Counted from the stretch's first letter, positions 17,242-26,100 are shown. The stretch: DNA of 64,000 nucleotides from Klebsiella terrigena (GCF_006539725.1 NZ_BJNO01000023.1:32133-96132); one strand, 5' to 3'. Numbers and translations are program-made. Notes: a model not told the origin generated them from the letters alone.

Positions 17242-18036
17242 TCAGACGATATCGTCCACCACGCCGCCGTCAACGCGCAGCGCCGCACCCGAGGTCGCCG
17301 AGGCCTGGGTCGAGCAAACGTACACCACCATATTCGCCACCTCTTCCACCGACGCCGCGCGCTGAATCACCGACGCGGGGCGGTGGGCCATGACAAACTC
17401 TTTCGCCAGCTGCTCCAGCGGTTTTCCGGTCCTGGCGACCTCGTCCTTCATCATTTCGGCAAAGCCGTCGGACAGGGTGGGGCCCGGCAGCACGCTGTTG
17501 ACGGTGACGCCGCTGCCGGCGACGTATTTCGCCAGCCCGCGCGCCAGCGACAGCTGGGCGGTTTTGGTCACCCCGTAGTGGATCATGTCCGCCGGCACGT
17601 TGCGCGCCGATTCGGAAGAGATAAACACCACCCGACCCCAGCCTTTTTGCACCATCCCCGGCAGCAGCGCCCGCGATAAGCGCACGCCGGACATCACGTT
17701 GGTCTGCCAGTAGTTTTCCCAGGTTTCGTCATCGGTTTCATAGAAATCCTGCGGGCCATAGATGCCGGCGTTGTTGACCAGAATATCGATGCCGACCAGC
17801 GCCTGCAGCAGCTGATTCACGCCCTGGGCGCCGCTCAGGTCGGCGACCGCCGGACGCGCGCTGGCGCCCGGGACTTCATTTTGCAACCGGGCAATGGCCT
17901 CGTTAACGCTGCGCTCGCTGCGTCCGTTAATCACCACCTCCGCACCGCTCTCCGCCAGCCCTTTGGCGATGGCAAAGCCGATCCCCGCGGTTGATGCGGT
18001 CACCAGCGCGACCTTCCCCGATAAATCAATCTTCAT
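17242..18036 (-). CDS. Short-chain dehydrogenase/reductase
   Basis: A 264-residue classical SDR. Cofactor motif TASTAGIG (13-20; Thr-Ala in place of the usual Thr-Gly), NNAG at 88-91, catalytic Ser 140/141 and Y154-x3-K158 (YGVTK). The GRSERSV segment after beta-2 suggests NADP(H) preference. It oxidises or reduces an alcohol/carbonyl. ATG 18036 is used because it begins the conserved MKIDLSGKVALVT; the upstream start adds 11 unsupported residues. It lies 84 bases after the GhrA-like gene and is probably the last gene of the LysR-controlled operon. Confidence 0.88.
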   Translation of the reverse strand: MKIDLSGKVALVTASTAGIGFAIAKGLAESGAEVVINGRSERSVNEAIARLQNEVPGASARPAVADLSGAQGVNQLLQALVGIDILVNNAGIYGPQDFYETDDETWENYWQTNVMSGVRLSRALLPGMVQKGWGRVVFISSESARNVPADMIHYGVTKTAQLSLARGLAKYVAGSGVTVNSVLPGPTLSDGFAEMMKDEVARTGKPLEQLAKEFVMAHRPASVIQRAASVEEVANMVVYVCSTQASATSGAALRVDGGVVDDIV

Positions 18037-18120
18037 AACCCTGGCCTTAATGTGTAAACAACAGACCATTAAGCGTAGCAGCTGACGCCGGCGCAGGGCG
18101 GGGAGAGAGGTTGCAAGGTG

Positions 18121-19059
18121 TTAATAGCCCATCTGCTTATCGACCAGATTTTTCAGCGGCAGCGCCTGCTGCTGGCGCTGAATATTTTCCAGCAGCTGGC
18201 GGGCAATCACCTGCGCCGGGGCGATGGAGGCGATATGCGGAGTGATGACCACCCGCGGATGCGACCACAGCGGGTCGGCGTCCGGCAGCGGTTCGACCGG
18301 GAAGACGTCCAGCAGCGCGCCCGCCAGCCGGCCGCTGTCCAGCGCCTGCAGCACGTCGTGATTCACCATATGCTCGCCGCGCCCGCAGTTGATCAGCACC
18401 GCGCCTTCCGGGAGCTGGTCGAGCAGGGGCCGCGCGAGGATGCCGCGAGTCTGCTCGGTAAGCGGCAGGACGTTGATCAGCGCGTCCAGCTCGCCGAGGA
18501 AGCCGGCGGCCTGCGCATCGCCGTGGTAGCAATGCACGCCCGCCAGGCGCTTTTCGCTCCGCGCCCAGCCGGAGACGCGGTACCCCAGCCCGGCAAGGCG
18601 GGTAGCGATGTAGCCGCCGATTTCACCGAGCCCCATCACCCCGACGCGAAAATCGGCGGCGGCCCGCTGCGGGTAGGCCTGCCACACCCGCTCGCGCTGA
18701 TGCGCCAGCGCGCGGTCAAAGTGGCGCTGAAACCACAGCACGCCCCACAGCGCGTATTCGAACATCCCGTGACGAAAATCTTCATCCACCACCCGGCATA
18801 GCGGCACCTGGCTGGCGAACACTGATTCTGGAAGGTGGTCAACCCCGGCCGAGGCGGCCTGGATAAGCTTTAGCCCCGGCGAGCGGGCCAGCAGCTGAGG
18901 GTCGGGAAACCAGCAGCTGGCATACTCCGCGCGCCCTGCCGCCGGATGGTCGGGCAGGACCGCCGTGACGTGGGGAAAAAGGCGCAGCGCGTCGCAAATC
19001 TCGCGGGCGTAGTTTGGGTCATTGCAGTCGACAACGATAGTCAGGTTAGGCATAGGCAT
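18121..19059 (-). CDS. D-2-hydroxyacid dehydrogenase, GhrA-like (glyoxylate/hydroxypyruvate reductase family)
   Basis: A 312-residue NAD(P)-dependent 2-hydroxyacid dehydrogenase, the same length as GhrA. Rossmann motif GLGEIGG near residues 143-149, catalytic R227 (NCGRGEHM), E256 and H275 (TPHIAS) are present. The WARS after beta-2 fits NADPH use. Such enzymes reduce glyoxylate, hydroxypyruvate or other 2-oxoacids. Its ATG overlaps the aldolase stop by one base. It is not the core ghrA, which lies elsewhere in enterobacteria; here it is probably specialised for a 2-oxoacid made in this pathway. Confidence 0.88.
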   Translation of the reverse strand: MPMPNLTIVVDCNDPNYAREICDALRLFPHVTAVLPDHPAAGRAEYASCWFPDPQLLARSPGLKLIQAASAGVDHLPESVFASQVPLCRVVDEDFRHGMFEYALWGVLWFQRHFDRALAHQRERVWQAYPQRAAADFRVGVMGLGEIGGYIATRLAGLGYRVSGWARSEKRLAGVHCYHGDAQAAGFLGELDALINVLPLTEQTRGILARPLLDQLPEGAVLINCGRGEHMVNHDVLQALDSGRLAGALLDVFPVEPLPDADPLWSHPRVVITPHIASIAPAQVIARQLLENIQRQQQALPLKNLVDKQMGY

Positions 19060-19787
19060 TACTCTTGATAAGCAGTGTCGAGGCGGTTAAGGCGGCGCAG
19101 CCACGCCTGCCAGACCTGCTGACGCTCGTGCTCCACGCCCATCAGCTGTTCGCAGGCGTGCTGGCTCAGGTGCGCCGGGATGTGGTGAATCGGGCTGAGC
19201 GGGGCGAGCTGGGCGGTCGCCATCTGAATTTCGCAGGCGCGGTTGAGGTAGTACATGATGTAAAACGCATCGGCGACGGTGCGCCCGACCGACAGCAGGC
19301 CGTGGCTCTGCAAAATCATGGCGATATTATCCCCCAGCGAGCGCTGAATGCGCGCGCGTTCGTCGAGGTCAAACGCCACCCCTTCATACGGGTGATAGCC
19401 GACGCGCTGATAAAACTCGGTGCTGATCTGGTTGAGCTGCAGCAGGCCGTCCTGGCAGGCGGCGACCGCCATGCCAGGCAGCGTATGGGTGTGGATCACG
19501 CAGTGGGCATCCTCCCGCGCCATATGCACCGCGCTGTGGATGGTAAAACCGGCCGAGTTTGCCGGGGCGGAGCCTTCCACCACCTTGCCCTGCATATCGA
19601 CGACAATCAGATTGCTGGCGGTCACCTCGTCGAACATCATGCCGAACGGGTTAATCAGAAAGCGCGGCTCGCCGTCGCCGGGCAGGCGCACGGAAAAGTG
19701 GGTATAGAGGGTATCTTCCCAGCCAAACAGCGCCGCCAGGCGGTAGGCGGCGGCCAGATCCTGGCGCAGTTCACGTTCAGTAGCCAT
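19059..19787 (-). CDS. Class II aldolase/adducin-family protein
   Basis: A 242-residue member of the class II aldolase/adducin superfamily. It has NPFGMMFDEVTASNLIVVD, the zinc-binding VIHTHT (H99, H101) and SHGLLSVG. The segment that in true sugar-phosphate aldolases carries the catalytic Glu (PSSE) reads PANSAGFTIHSAVH, as in the adducin-like subgroup, so the reaction may not be a fuculose-phosphate-type aldol cleavage; a decarboxylase, dehydratase or other lyase role is possible. It abuts the permease-ATPase gene without a gap, in the middle of the catabolic operon. Confidence 0.85.
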   Translation of the reverse strand: MATERELRQDLAAAYRLAALFGWEDTLYTHFSVRLPGDGEPRFLINPFGMMFDEVTASNLIVVDMQGKVVEGSAPANSAGFTIHSAVHMAREDAHCVIHTHTLPGMAVAACQDGLLQLNQISTEFYQRVGYHPYEGVAFDLDERARIQRSLGDNIAMILQSHGLLSVGRTVADAFYIMYYLNRACEIQMATAQLAPLSPIHHIPAHLSQHACEQLMGVEHERQQVWQAWLRRLNRLDTAYQE

Positions 19788-21308
19788 TTATTGTACTCCC
19801 ATAAATTCACGGATGCGGGTCAGCCCCGGATCGCTGGCGCCGTCACGGATGCGCGGTGGCGGCACGTCGCTCACCACCACGCCGTTCTCCATCATCACCA
19901 CCCGATCGGAAATGGATAACGCGAAGTCCATCTCATGGGTGACGATCAGCATCGTCATCCCTTCGCGGGCGAGAGACTGAATCACCTTCAGCACCTCGCC
20001 GACCAGCTCAGGGTCCAGCGCCGAGGTGGGCTCGTCAAACAGCATGATGTCCGGTTTTAAGGCCAGCGCCCTGGCGATGGCAACGCGCTGCTGCTGTCCG
20101 CCGGAGAGCTGCCAGGGGTATTTTTCGCCATGGGCCAGCAGCCCGACGCGGTCCAGCAGATAGAGGGCCTGCTCTTTTGCCACGCGGCGATCGACCAGCT
20201 TGTGATACAGCGGGGCGAGCATCACGTTGTCGAGCACCGTGCGGTGGGGAAAGAGGTTGAAGCTCTGGAAAACCATGCCGATACGGCGCACGCCGGCGCG
20301 CATCTGCGGCTTATCGACGATCGCCGCGCCTTTCAGGTAATCCTCGCCGTAGAGAATAATCTCCCCGCCATCGAGACTTTCCAGGGCGTTGATGGTGCGG
20401 ATAAGGGTGGTTTTGCCCGACCCGGATGGCCCGATGATGCTGATGACCTCGCCGTTATCGACCTTCAAATCGATGCCTTTCAGCACCTGATGCTGGCCCC
20501 AGGATTTTTCGATCGCCCGCAGATCGAGAGCCGGTGGGCTGCCGCTGGTGGGTTCGGCCTTCGCCGCCTGCGGCGGCGCTTTCAGGCTCTGGCGCAGGGC
20601 CTCGCATTCGGCGTCGTTGAAGGTTTGCGGGCGCTTTTGCTGAATATCGAGCCGGTTTTCCAGCGCCCGGAACAGCCAGGTAAACAGCGTTACCACCATC
20701 ACGTAGTAGACCGCCACCGCCAGCAGGGTCTCCATCACGAGGAAGTTCTGCGCGTACAGGCGCTGGCCGGTAAGCAGCAGCTCCGGTAGCGAGATCACCG
20801 ACAAAATCGAGCTGAGCTTAATGATGGTGATGTATTCATTAATCAGCGTGGGCAGCGAAATACGGAACGCCTGCGGGATAATAATCAGGCGCTGAATGCC
20901 GATAAAGCTGAAGCTTAAGGCGTGGCCGGCTTCGCTCTGTCCCTTCGCCACTGAGATTAATCCGCCGCGATGAATCTCCGCCATATAGGCCGCCTCGGTG
21001 ACGGTCATCGAGACCAGGCCGGCAATAAACGGCACCCCGAGCAGCGGCTGGGTCAGCGGGAAGAGCTGCGGCAGGTTATAGACAAACACCAGCAGCACCA
21101 TCAGCGGCACGCTGCGGAAAAACCAAATATAGAGTTCGACGGGAACCTTCAGCCAGCGCGGGCCGGAGAGCTTCGCGCAGGCTAAAAGAAAACCTAATAC
21201 CAGGCCAATAAACCATGACAATGAACTGACGACGATGACGGTAACGCACGCCTGCCAGAATGCCCCAATGCTAAATAACGAGAAAAAGTATCCCCAATCG
21301 AACTCCAT
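19788..21308 (-). CDS. Polar amino-acid ABC transporter, fused permease and ATPase
   Basis: A 506-residue fusion. Residues 1-225 are a HisM/GlnP-type permease (helices around 18-45, 60-100, 170-215; EAA loop around 127-160, [12 protein letters not shown] and [10 protein letters not shown]). A 35-residue Pro/Ala-rich linker follows. Residues 261-506 are a GlnQ/HisP-type ATPase with Walker A GPSGSGKT (293-300), signature LSGGQQQR, and Walker [13 protein letters not shown]. Normally these are two genes. As permeases of this class work as dimers, the fusion would form a symmetric homodimer that is a complete importer when joined by the binding protein encoded immediately upstream. Confidence 0.92.
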   Translation of the reverse strand: MEFDWGYFFSLFSIGAFWQACVTVIVVSSLSWFIGLVLGFLLACAKLSGPRWLKVPVELYIWFFRSVPLMVLLVFVYNLPQLFPLTQPLLGVPFIAGLVSMTVTEAAYMAEIHRGGLISVAKGQSEAGHALSFSFIGIQRLIIIPQAFRISLPTLINEYITIIKLSSILSVISLPELLLTGQRLYAQNFLVMETLLAVAVYYVMVVTLFTWLFRALENRLDIQQKRPQTFNDAECEALRQSLKAPPQAAKAEPTSGSPPALDLRAIEKSWGQHQVLKGIDLKVDNGEVISIIGPSGSGKTTLIRTINALESLDGGEIILYGEDYLKGAAIVDKPQMRAGVRRIGMVFQSFNLFPHRTVLDNVMLAPLYHKLVDRRVAKEQALYLLDRVGLLAHGEKYPWQLSGGQQQRVAIARALALKPDIMLFDEPTSALDPELVGEVLKVIQSLAREGMTMLIVTHEMDFALSISDRVVMMENGVVVSDVPPPRIRDGASDPGLTRIREFMGVQ

Positions 21309-21341
21309 ACCGACTCCTGTTGCGCATTGGCTTAAGCGTAT

Positions 21342-22148
21342 TTAATCGATGCGTTCTAAGTTGTATTTCTTGATGATGGCGTCATATTTGCCGTTGGCTT
21401 TTAAGGTGGCTAACGTCGATTTAATCGCCTCCACCAGTTCGCTATTACCTTTACTGACGTAAATCCCCAGCGGCAGGGGGTAGACCAGGCGGGTGGAGCT
21501 AATCGCCAGCCGTCCGCGGCTCTTGTCGACAAGAATTTGCGCCGCCGGAGCGATCTCTAACTGCGCGCTAATATTTTTCGATATCAGGGCCTGGGAGACT
21601 TCCGGGGCGGTCGGGAACTCCTGAATGCTAATCGCCGGCTTGCCGTTTTTCAGGCAGTATTCGTCGGAGTGATTCTTCAGGCTGGCGACCCAGCTGGTGC
21701 CCTGCTGCAGCCCCACCTTGACGCCGCACAGCTCGTCTTCCGTTTTCGGCTGAATCTCGCCGCTCTTCAGGGCGATAATTGACGCGCCGGAGAGGGCGTA
21801 AGGCACCGCGTCGGCCTGCTTAAGGCGCTCCGGCGTGATGTACATCCCGGAGATCACCGCGTCATATTTCTTGCCAATCCCTAAGATCAGGCTGGTGAAT
21901 TTGGTATCGATCAGCTGCGGTTTAGCCTTCAGGTGCTCGGCAATCAGCGCGGCGAACTCCGGGTCGAGGCCGACGATATTGTTATTGCTGTCGTAAGATT
22001 CAAACGGCGGATAGGTCACCTCCATCCCGACTTTAAATACGCCGTCCGTCAGCAGCTCTGCGGCCTGGGTCAGCGGAGAGAAGCAGGCGGCGATGGCGAT
22101 GCCCACCGCCACGCGGCGCGAGAGCTTATGGATCGTTTTTTTCATCAT
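21342..22148 (-). CDS. Amino-acid-type periplasmic solute-binding protein
   Basis: A 268-residue family 3 solute-binding protein with a signal peptide (about residues 1-29, ending TQA). Typical segments are FKVGMEVTYPPFESYD, GLDPEFAALIAEHL, DAVISGMYITPERL and two Cys (LCGVKVGLQ, EYCLKNG) that may form a disulphide. It should deliver a polar amino acid or derivative to the fused permease-ATPase encoded 33 bases downstream. The preceding gene is the oxygenase, with a six-base gap. Confidence 0.9.
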   Translation of the reverse strand: MMKKTIHKLSRRVAVGIAIAACFSPLTQAAELLTDGVFKVGMEVTYPPFESYDSNNNIVGLDPEFAALIAEHLKAKPQLIDTKFTSLILGIGKKYDAVISGMYITPERLKQADAVPYALSGASIIALKSGEIQPKTEDELCGVKVGLQQGTSWVASLKNHSDEYCLKNGKPAISIQEFPTAPEVSQALISKNISAQLEIAPAAQILVDKSRGRLAISSTRLVYPLPLGIYVSKGNSELVEAIKSTLATLKANGKYDAIIKKYNLERID

Positions 22149-22154
22149 GTATCC

Positions 22155-23231
22155 TCACGGGTTAGTAACGGTTTTTTGCTGGGCTTGTTTTTTCAGATGA
22201 CCAAAGGTGTTGGTGCCTCGGGCGCGTTCCGGGAGCTGCAGCTCGCCTTTGTTGACCTTCTCGCGCAGATAGCGATAGGTCTGCAGCGCCTGGCTCCACA
22301 TATGCTCGCCAATGCTCAGCTCCTGGTAGTCGCTGGCCTCTCCGGCGGTTAAAAAGTTGGGCAGCGGGCGGATCAGGGTGTGGTAATCGCAGGCGAAGAA
22401 CAGCGGGAAGGAGTAGCGCTCCTGCGGCACCTTGCGGACACGGTGGGCTGTAGCAACAAATGTGCCAGCGCTCAACACTTCCAGCATGTCGCCGATATTG
22501 ATAACGAAAGCCTCTTCTCCGGCGGCGCTCTTCGCCGGCGGCGCGTCGATCCAGGCGCTATCTTCATTCAGCACCTCAAGACCCGGCTGGTCGGCGAGCA
22601 GCAGGGTGAAGCACTCGTAATCGGTGTGTGCACCAATACCGGGAACGTCTTCGGCGCTGGCGTCAAAGGGGTAGTGGATCAGGCGCAGCTTCGACGGCGG
22701 GCAGGTCACCATCGCCTTGAAATAGCCTTCCGGCAGGCCAAGGGCGAGGGCGAAGGCGTCAAACAGGCGATGGCCGAGGGCAAATACCGCTTCATAGTAG
22801 GCCAGCACCCGGGACTGAAACTCGGGCAGCTGCGGCCACTCGTTGGCGCCAATCAGCGGCGTTCCGGCCAGCACGAACGGGTGGTCATCCGCGGCCTGAA
22901 AGCCAATATCAAACGCTTCTTTGTGGTCCGGCTTGCCGGAGCCGTAGATCTCTTCCCCTTCCGGGACGTAGCCTTTGTGGCTGCGGGAGTGGCCGATGTA
23001 GTACTGCATCTTTTGTTCCATCGGCAGGGCGAAGAGCCGTTTGGCCGCCGTGCGGATCCCGGCGATCAGCTCAGGGGCAATGCCGTGGCCAGTGATGTAG
23101 AAAAAGCCGACTTCCCGCGCCGCTTTGCCGATGGTGTCGGCGACGGCCTGGCGCTTCGCCAGACTGTCGCTGGCCAGGTCGCTGATATCGATGGTCGGTA
23201 ACTCGGTGAAAGAACTTTTTGCGACGTTCAT
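22155..23231 (-). CDS. 2-oxoglutarate/Fe(II)-dependent oxygenase, isopenicillin N synthase-like
   Basis: A 358-residue oxygenase of the isopenicillin N synthase/2-OG dioxygenase superfamily. An N-terminal DIOX_N-type region (PTIDISDLA, GFFYITGHGI) is followed by the double-stranded beta helix with Fe ligands H202, D204 (GAHTDYECFTLL) and H263 (TAHRV), and the 2-OG-binding R272-x-S274. All metal and cosubstrate residues are present, so it should be active. Likely reactions are hydroxylation or oxidative cleavage of an amino-acid-like substrate. It is coupled to the TIM-barrel gene by a four-base overlap. Confidence 0.9.
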   Translation of the reverse strand: MNVAKSSFTELPTIDISDLASDSLAKRQAVADTIGKAAREVGFFYITGHGIAPELIAGIRTAAKRLFALPMEQKMQYYIGHSRSHKGYVPEGEEIYGSGKPDHKEAFDIGFQAADDHPFVLAGTPLIGANEWPQLPEFQSRVLAYYEAVFALGHRLFDAFALALGLPEGYFKAMVTCPPSKLRLIHYPFDASAEDVPGIGAHTDYECFTLLLADQPGLEVLNEDSAWIDAPPAKSAAGEEAFVINIGDMLEVLSAGTFVATAHRVRKVPQERYSFPLFFACDYHTLIRPLPNFLTAGEASDYQELSIGEHMWSQALQTYRYLREKVNKGELQLPERARGTNTFGHLKKQAQQKTVTNP

Positions 23232-24115
23232 GGCTGCGGATCCTTTTCGGTTAGCGATAAAAACTCGGCAAAATGCTGCTGTTCATGTTCCGCCATCCAC
23301 GCATTCAGCGACCACAGATCGGCCACCGGAATGTTGGTAAACGGCAGGTGGTGCAGATAGCCGTCGGGGCCAAACTCGGGGGTCAGCGTGGTCTGCTGAT
23401 ATCCGCGCCGGCGCTGCGACTGCCAGATCTGCTGCCAGAAGCGCTGCTGAAACTGCAGCGCGGCCTGATATTCCGGCGCCGCCGGATGCGGCACCTGCGG
23501 CCCCTGGTCGTAGCCGGCGCGGGCCTGAACGTGGTGCACGCGGTCAATAAAGGCGCTGAAATCATCGCAGGGGTCATCCAGCAGACGCTCGCTTACCACA
23601 ATCCAGTGGCTGATATCGGCGGTAAAGCGCAGCTGCGGCAGCTGCTGGATAATCTCGAGGGTCAGCCACGGGCTATACAGCGAGGTGGCGCGATGGGTTT
23701 CAAAGCTGCAGGTCACCTCACAGGCGGCGGCCAGCTCGTGGGCCCGGCCGAGAAAATCCACCTGCTGCGCCAGCGGCCAGCGGTCGTTGCCGGCCAGCAG
23801 ATTGACAAAGCGCGGGTTCAGCGCCTTCGCCTCGGCAAAGCGGCTTTTTAAGCGCTCCAGATGCTGACCCGGCGTCTCGGCCTGCGCCGGGATCACGCTG
23901 CCGCCGCTGAAGAGGATGGCGATATACTCCAGTTCGGACTCCTGCAGGCGCCGGGCCAGCGTCTGCCGCTCGTCGGCGCTCGGCGGAACCCGCGCCTCGA
24001 TGCCGCAGCAGCCGACGCTTTTTAGCTCGCTGAGGGTCTGCTGCCACGGGGTGGTCACGCCCCAGAGGGTGCGAAAAACCTTGAGCTGCAGGGTGGGCTG
24101 GGCGGTTGGCTGCAT
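23228..24115 (-). CDS. Sugar-phosphate isomerase/epimerase-type TIM-barrel protein
   Basis: A 295-residue protein of the xylose-isomerase-like TIM-barrel superfamily (AP endonuclease 2 fold). Visible family features are WQQTLSELKSVGCCGIEARV at strand 1-2, SFETHRATSLYSP with a metal-ligand-type Glu, FTADISHWIV, and HHVQARAGYDQGPQVPH. Such proteins isomerise or epimerise sugars, inositols or hydroxyacids, usually with a divalent metal. The substrate is unknown. It lies 10 bases after the ureohydrolase gene and overlaps the oxygenase gene. Confidence 0.8.
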   Translation of the reverse strand: MQPTAQPTLQLKVFRTLWGVTTPWQQTLSELKSVGCCGIEARVPPSADERQTLARRLQESELEYIAILFSGGSVIPAQAETPGQHLERLKSRFAEAKALNPRFVNLLAGNDRWPLAQQVDFLGRAHELAAACEVTCSFETHRATSLYSPWLTLEIIQQLPQLRFTADISHWIVVSERLLDDPCDDFSAFIDRVHHVQARAGYDQGPQVPHPAAPEYQAALQFQQRFWQQIWQSQRRRGYQQTTLTPEFGPDGYLHHLPFTNIPVADLWSLNAWMAEHEQQHFAEFLSLTEKDPQP

Positions 24116-24125
24116 TCTGAATCTC

Positions 24126-25076
24126 CTATGGATATTTCACGCCCGGCAGGACGCAGAGCATTTCATACAGCAGGTTGGCCGCCAGCTGGGAGGTATTGCC
24201 GCTGACGTCGTAGGGCGGAGAGACCTCAACCAGATCGCAGCCAATCAGGTCCAGGCCGCGGCAGCCGCGGACGATCTCCAGCGCCTGAATAGAGGTCAGA
24301 CCGCCGACTTCCGGCGTGCCGGTGCCGGGCGCCCAGATCGGGTCGAGGCTGTCGATATCGAAGCTGAGATAGACCGGACCCTCGCCCATCTGCTGGCGTA
24401 CCTCGGCCATTAGCGGCGCCAGCGACCGGTGCCAGCACTGCTCCGCCTGCACCAGACGAAAGCCCTGATCGACCCCCCACTGGAAGTCGCCGGCGGCGTA
24501 GCCCTGTGCGCGCTGGCCAATCTGCACCACCCGCTTGAGATCCAGCAGCCCCTCTTCGACGGCGCGGCGGAAGGTGGTGCCGTGGGCGATTTTCTCGCCG
24601 AACATCTCATCGTTGGTGTCGGTGTGGGCATCCACGTGAATCAGCCCCACCGGGCCGTGCTTTTTGGTCAGGGCGCGCAGAATTGGCAGGGTGATGGTGT
24701 GGTCTCCCCCGAGGGTCAGGGGGATGAGCGGGAAACTATTTAAAGCGGTGTAGTAATCCTCGATGATCTGCACCGATTTGAGCAGGCTGTAGGTATTTAT
24801 CGGCACGTCGCCGATATCAGCCACCGACAGCGATTCAAAAGGCGCCGCGCCGGTTGCCATGTTGTAGGGGCGAATCATCACCGACTCGGTGCGAATATAG
24901 CGCGGCCCGTAGCGGGTACCGGAGCGCTGGGAGGTGCCGATATCCAGCGGGATGCCAACGAAAGCGGCATCAAGGCCCTGTAAATCTTCGATAAAAGGCA
25001 GGCGCATCATCGTTGCGCGGCCGCCGAAGCGCGGCATCTCGTTGCCACTCTGCGGTTGATGAAAGACGTTATCCAT
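24126..25076 (-). CDS. Agmatinase-family ureohydrolase (agmatinase or guanidino-acid hydrolase)
   Basis: A 316-residue arginase/agmatinase-superfamily enzyme. The binuclear Mn site is complete: H126 (GGDHT), D149-A-H151-T-D153, and D240-I-D242 (SFDIDSLDP). The N-terminus HQPQSGNEMPRFGG and the length of 316 look more like guanidinobutyrase/guanidinopropionase-type enzymes than E. coli SpeB (306 residues, from memory). It should hydrolyse a guanidino compound to an amine plus urea. ATG 25076, with CAGGAG upstream, is chosen; a longer reading frame to 25214 would run into the divergent LysR gene. It is the first gene of the operon. Confidence 0.88.
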   Translation of the reverse strand: MDNVFHQPQSGNEMPRFGGRATMMRLPFIEDLQGLDAAFVGIPLDIGTSQRSGTRYGPRYIRTESVMIRPYNMATGAAPFESLSVADIGDVPINTYSLLKSVQIIEDYYTALNSFPLIPLTLGGDHTITLPILRALTKKHGPVGLIHVDAHTDTNDEMFGEKIAHGTTFRRAVEEGLLDLKRVVQIGQRAQGYAAGDFQWGVDQGFRLVQAEQCWHRSLAPLMAEVRQQMGEGPVYLSFDIDSLDPIWAPGTGTPEVGGLTSIQALEIVRGCRGLDLIGCDLVEVSPPYDVSGNTSQLAANLLYEMLCVLPGVKYP

Positions 25077-25161
25077 TTCAGCTCCTGAATCTGAGTCACC
25101 AATGCTCGATGAGGAGATAGTGCGAAAGATGCGCTGGACTTTAAATCGCCTGCTGTAAATA

Positions 25162-25187
25162 CTTAGTTCATTTAATGGTGAACTAAG
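25162..25187. promoter_or_regulatory. Palindromic operator between ureohydrolase operon and LysR gene
   Basis: Perfect nine-base inverted arms CTTAGTTCA (25162-25170) and TGAACTAAG (25179-25187), separated by eight bases, end one base before the LysR ATG. The arms contain a T-N11-A type LysR motif. The position suggests autorepression by blocking translation or transcription of the LysR gene and activation of the divergent operon. Confidence 0.7.
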
Positions 25188-25188
25188 C

Positions 25189-26100
25189 ATGCACAACGAC
25201 GGCAGTCTCAACATTCGTCAGCTGCAGATTTTTGAGGCGGTGGCCCGCCTGGAAAGCTACGGCAGAGCCCAGCAGGAGCTGGGGATTTCGGTGTCGGCGA
25301 TCAGCAACGCGATGTCCCAGCTGGAAGGTCAGCTCGGATTTAGCCTGTGCCAGCGCGGGCGCGGCGGCTTTGCTTTGACCGAGAAAGGGCAGCAGTTTTT
25401 ACAGCAGTCGATTCGGGTACTGGGCGAGCTGAACGAGCTGGAGCGCCAGTCGGCGCTGCTGAAGGGCGAGCACAGCGGCACGATTTGCATCTCGACCCTC
25501 GACTCGATTGAAACCGAAACCGCGCTGTCGCTGCCGGTGGTGCTGCGCAGCTTCAGCGATAAGTTTCCTCACGTGCACATCAAACTGATTATCCGCACCC
25601 CGGCGGAGCAGCTGAACGGCGTGCTCAACAACCATATCGATCTGGCGATCGGCAGCTACAACTCCCAGGTGCATAACATCATCAGCGAGCCGCTCTATCG
25701 CGAGCAGCACTGGCTCTACTGCAGCGACCTGCACCCGATGTTCTTCAGCCGCCAGCTCGATAAAGAGCAGATCAGCCAGTGCCCGCTGGTGACCCGCAGC
25801 TACTGGAATACCAGCGATCTGCGGCGGCGCGGCTTCAGCAAAGGCAGCGCCACCGTGGAGACGGTCGATGCGCAGCTGCTGCTGATCCTCTCGGGGAAAT
25901 ATATCGGCTACCTGCCGGAGCACTACGCCTGGCCGTGGATCAAGGAGAACCGGCTGCGGGTGCTGCTGCCCAACGAGTTCGGCTTCCAGTCGCCGTTCTC
26001 GGCGATTTGCAAACGCGGGCGCAGCAACGAGCCCTATCTGAAAGAGTTTCGTAATTTACTCAAGAAGAATACCGTCGCCAGGCCGAAGTGGAACTACTAG
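25189..26100 (+). CDS. LysR-type transcriptional regulator of the catabolic operon
   Basis: A 303-residue LysR regulator. N-terminal winged HTH at about residues 8-67 (LNIRQLQIFEAVARLESYGR, ELGISVSAISNAMSQLEG) and a C-terminal periplasmic-binding-like effector domain (GTICISTLDSIETE, IDLAIGSYN, YIGYLPEHYAW). It is transcribed away from the ureohydrolase operon, the classical LysR arrangement, and an excellent palindrome lies directly before its start. The effector is probably the operon substrate or an intermediate. No other gene follows in the same direction. Confidence 0.92.
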   Translation: MHNDGSLNIRQLQIFEAVARLESYGRAQQELGISVSAISNAMSQLEGQLGFSLCQRGRGGFALTEKGQQFLQQSIRVLGELNELERQSALLKGEHSGTICISTLDSIETETALSLPVVLRSFSDKFPHVHIKLIIRTPAEQLNGVLNNHIDLAIGSYNSQVHNIISEPLYREQHWLYCSDLHPMFFSRQLDKEQISQCPLVTRSYWNTSDLRRRGFSKGSATVETVDAQLLLILSGKYIGYLPEHYAWPWIKENRLRVLLPNEFGFQSPFSAICKRGRSNEPYLKEFRNLLKKNTVARPKWNY

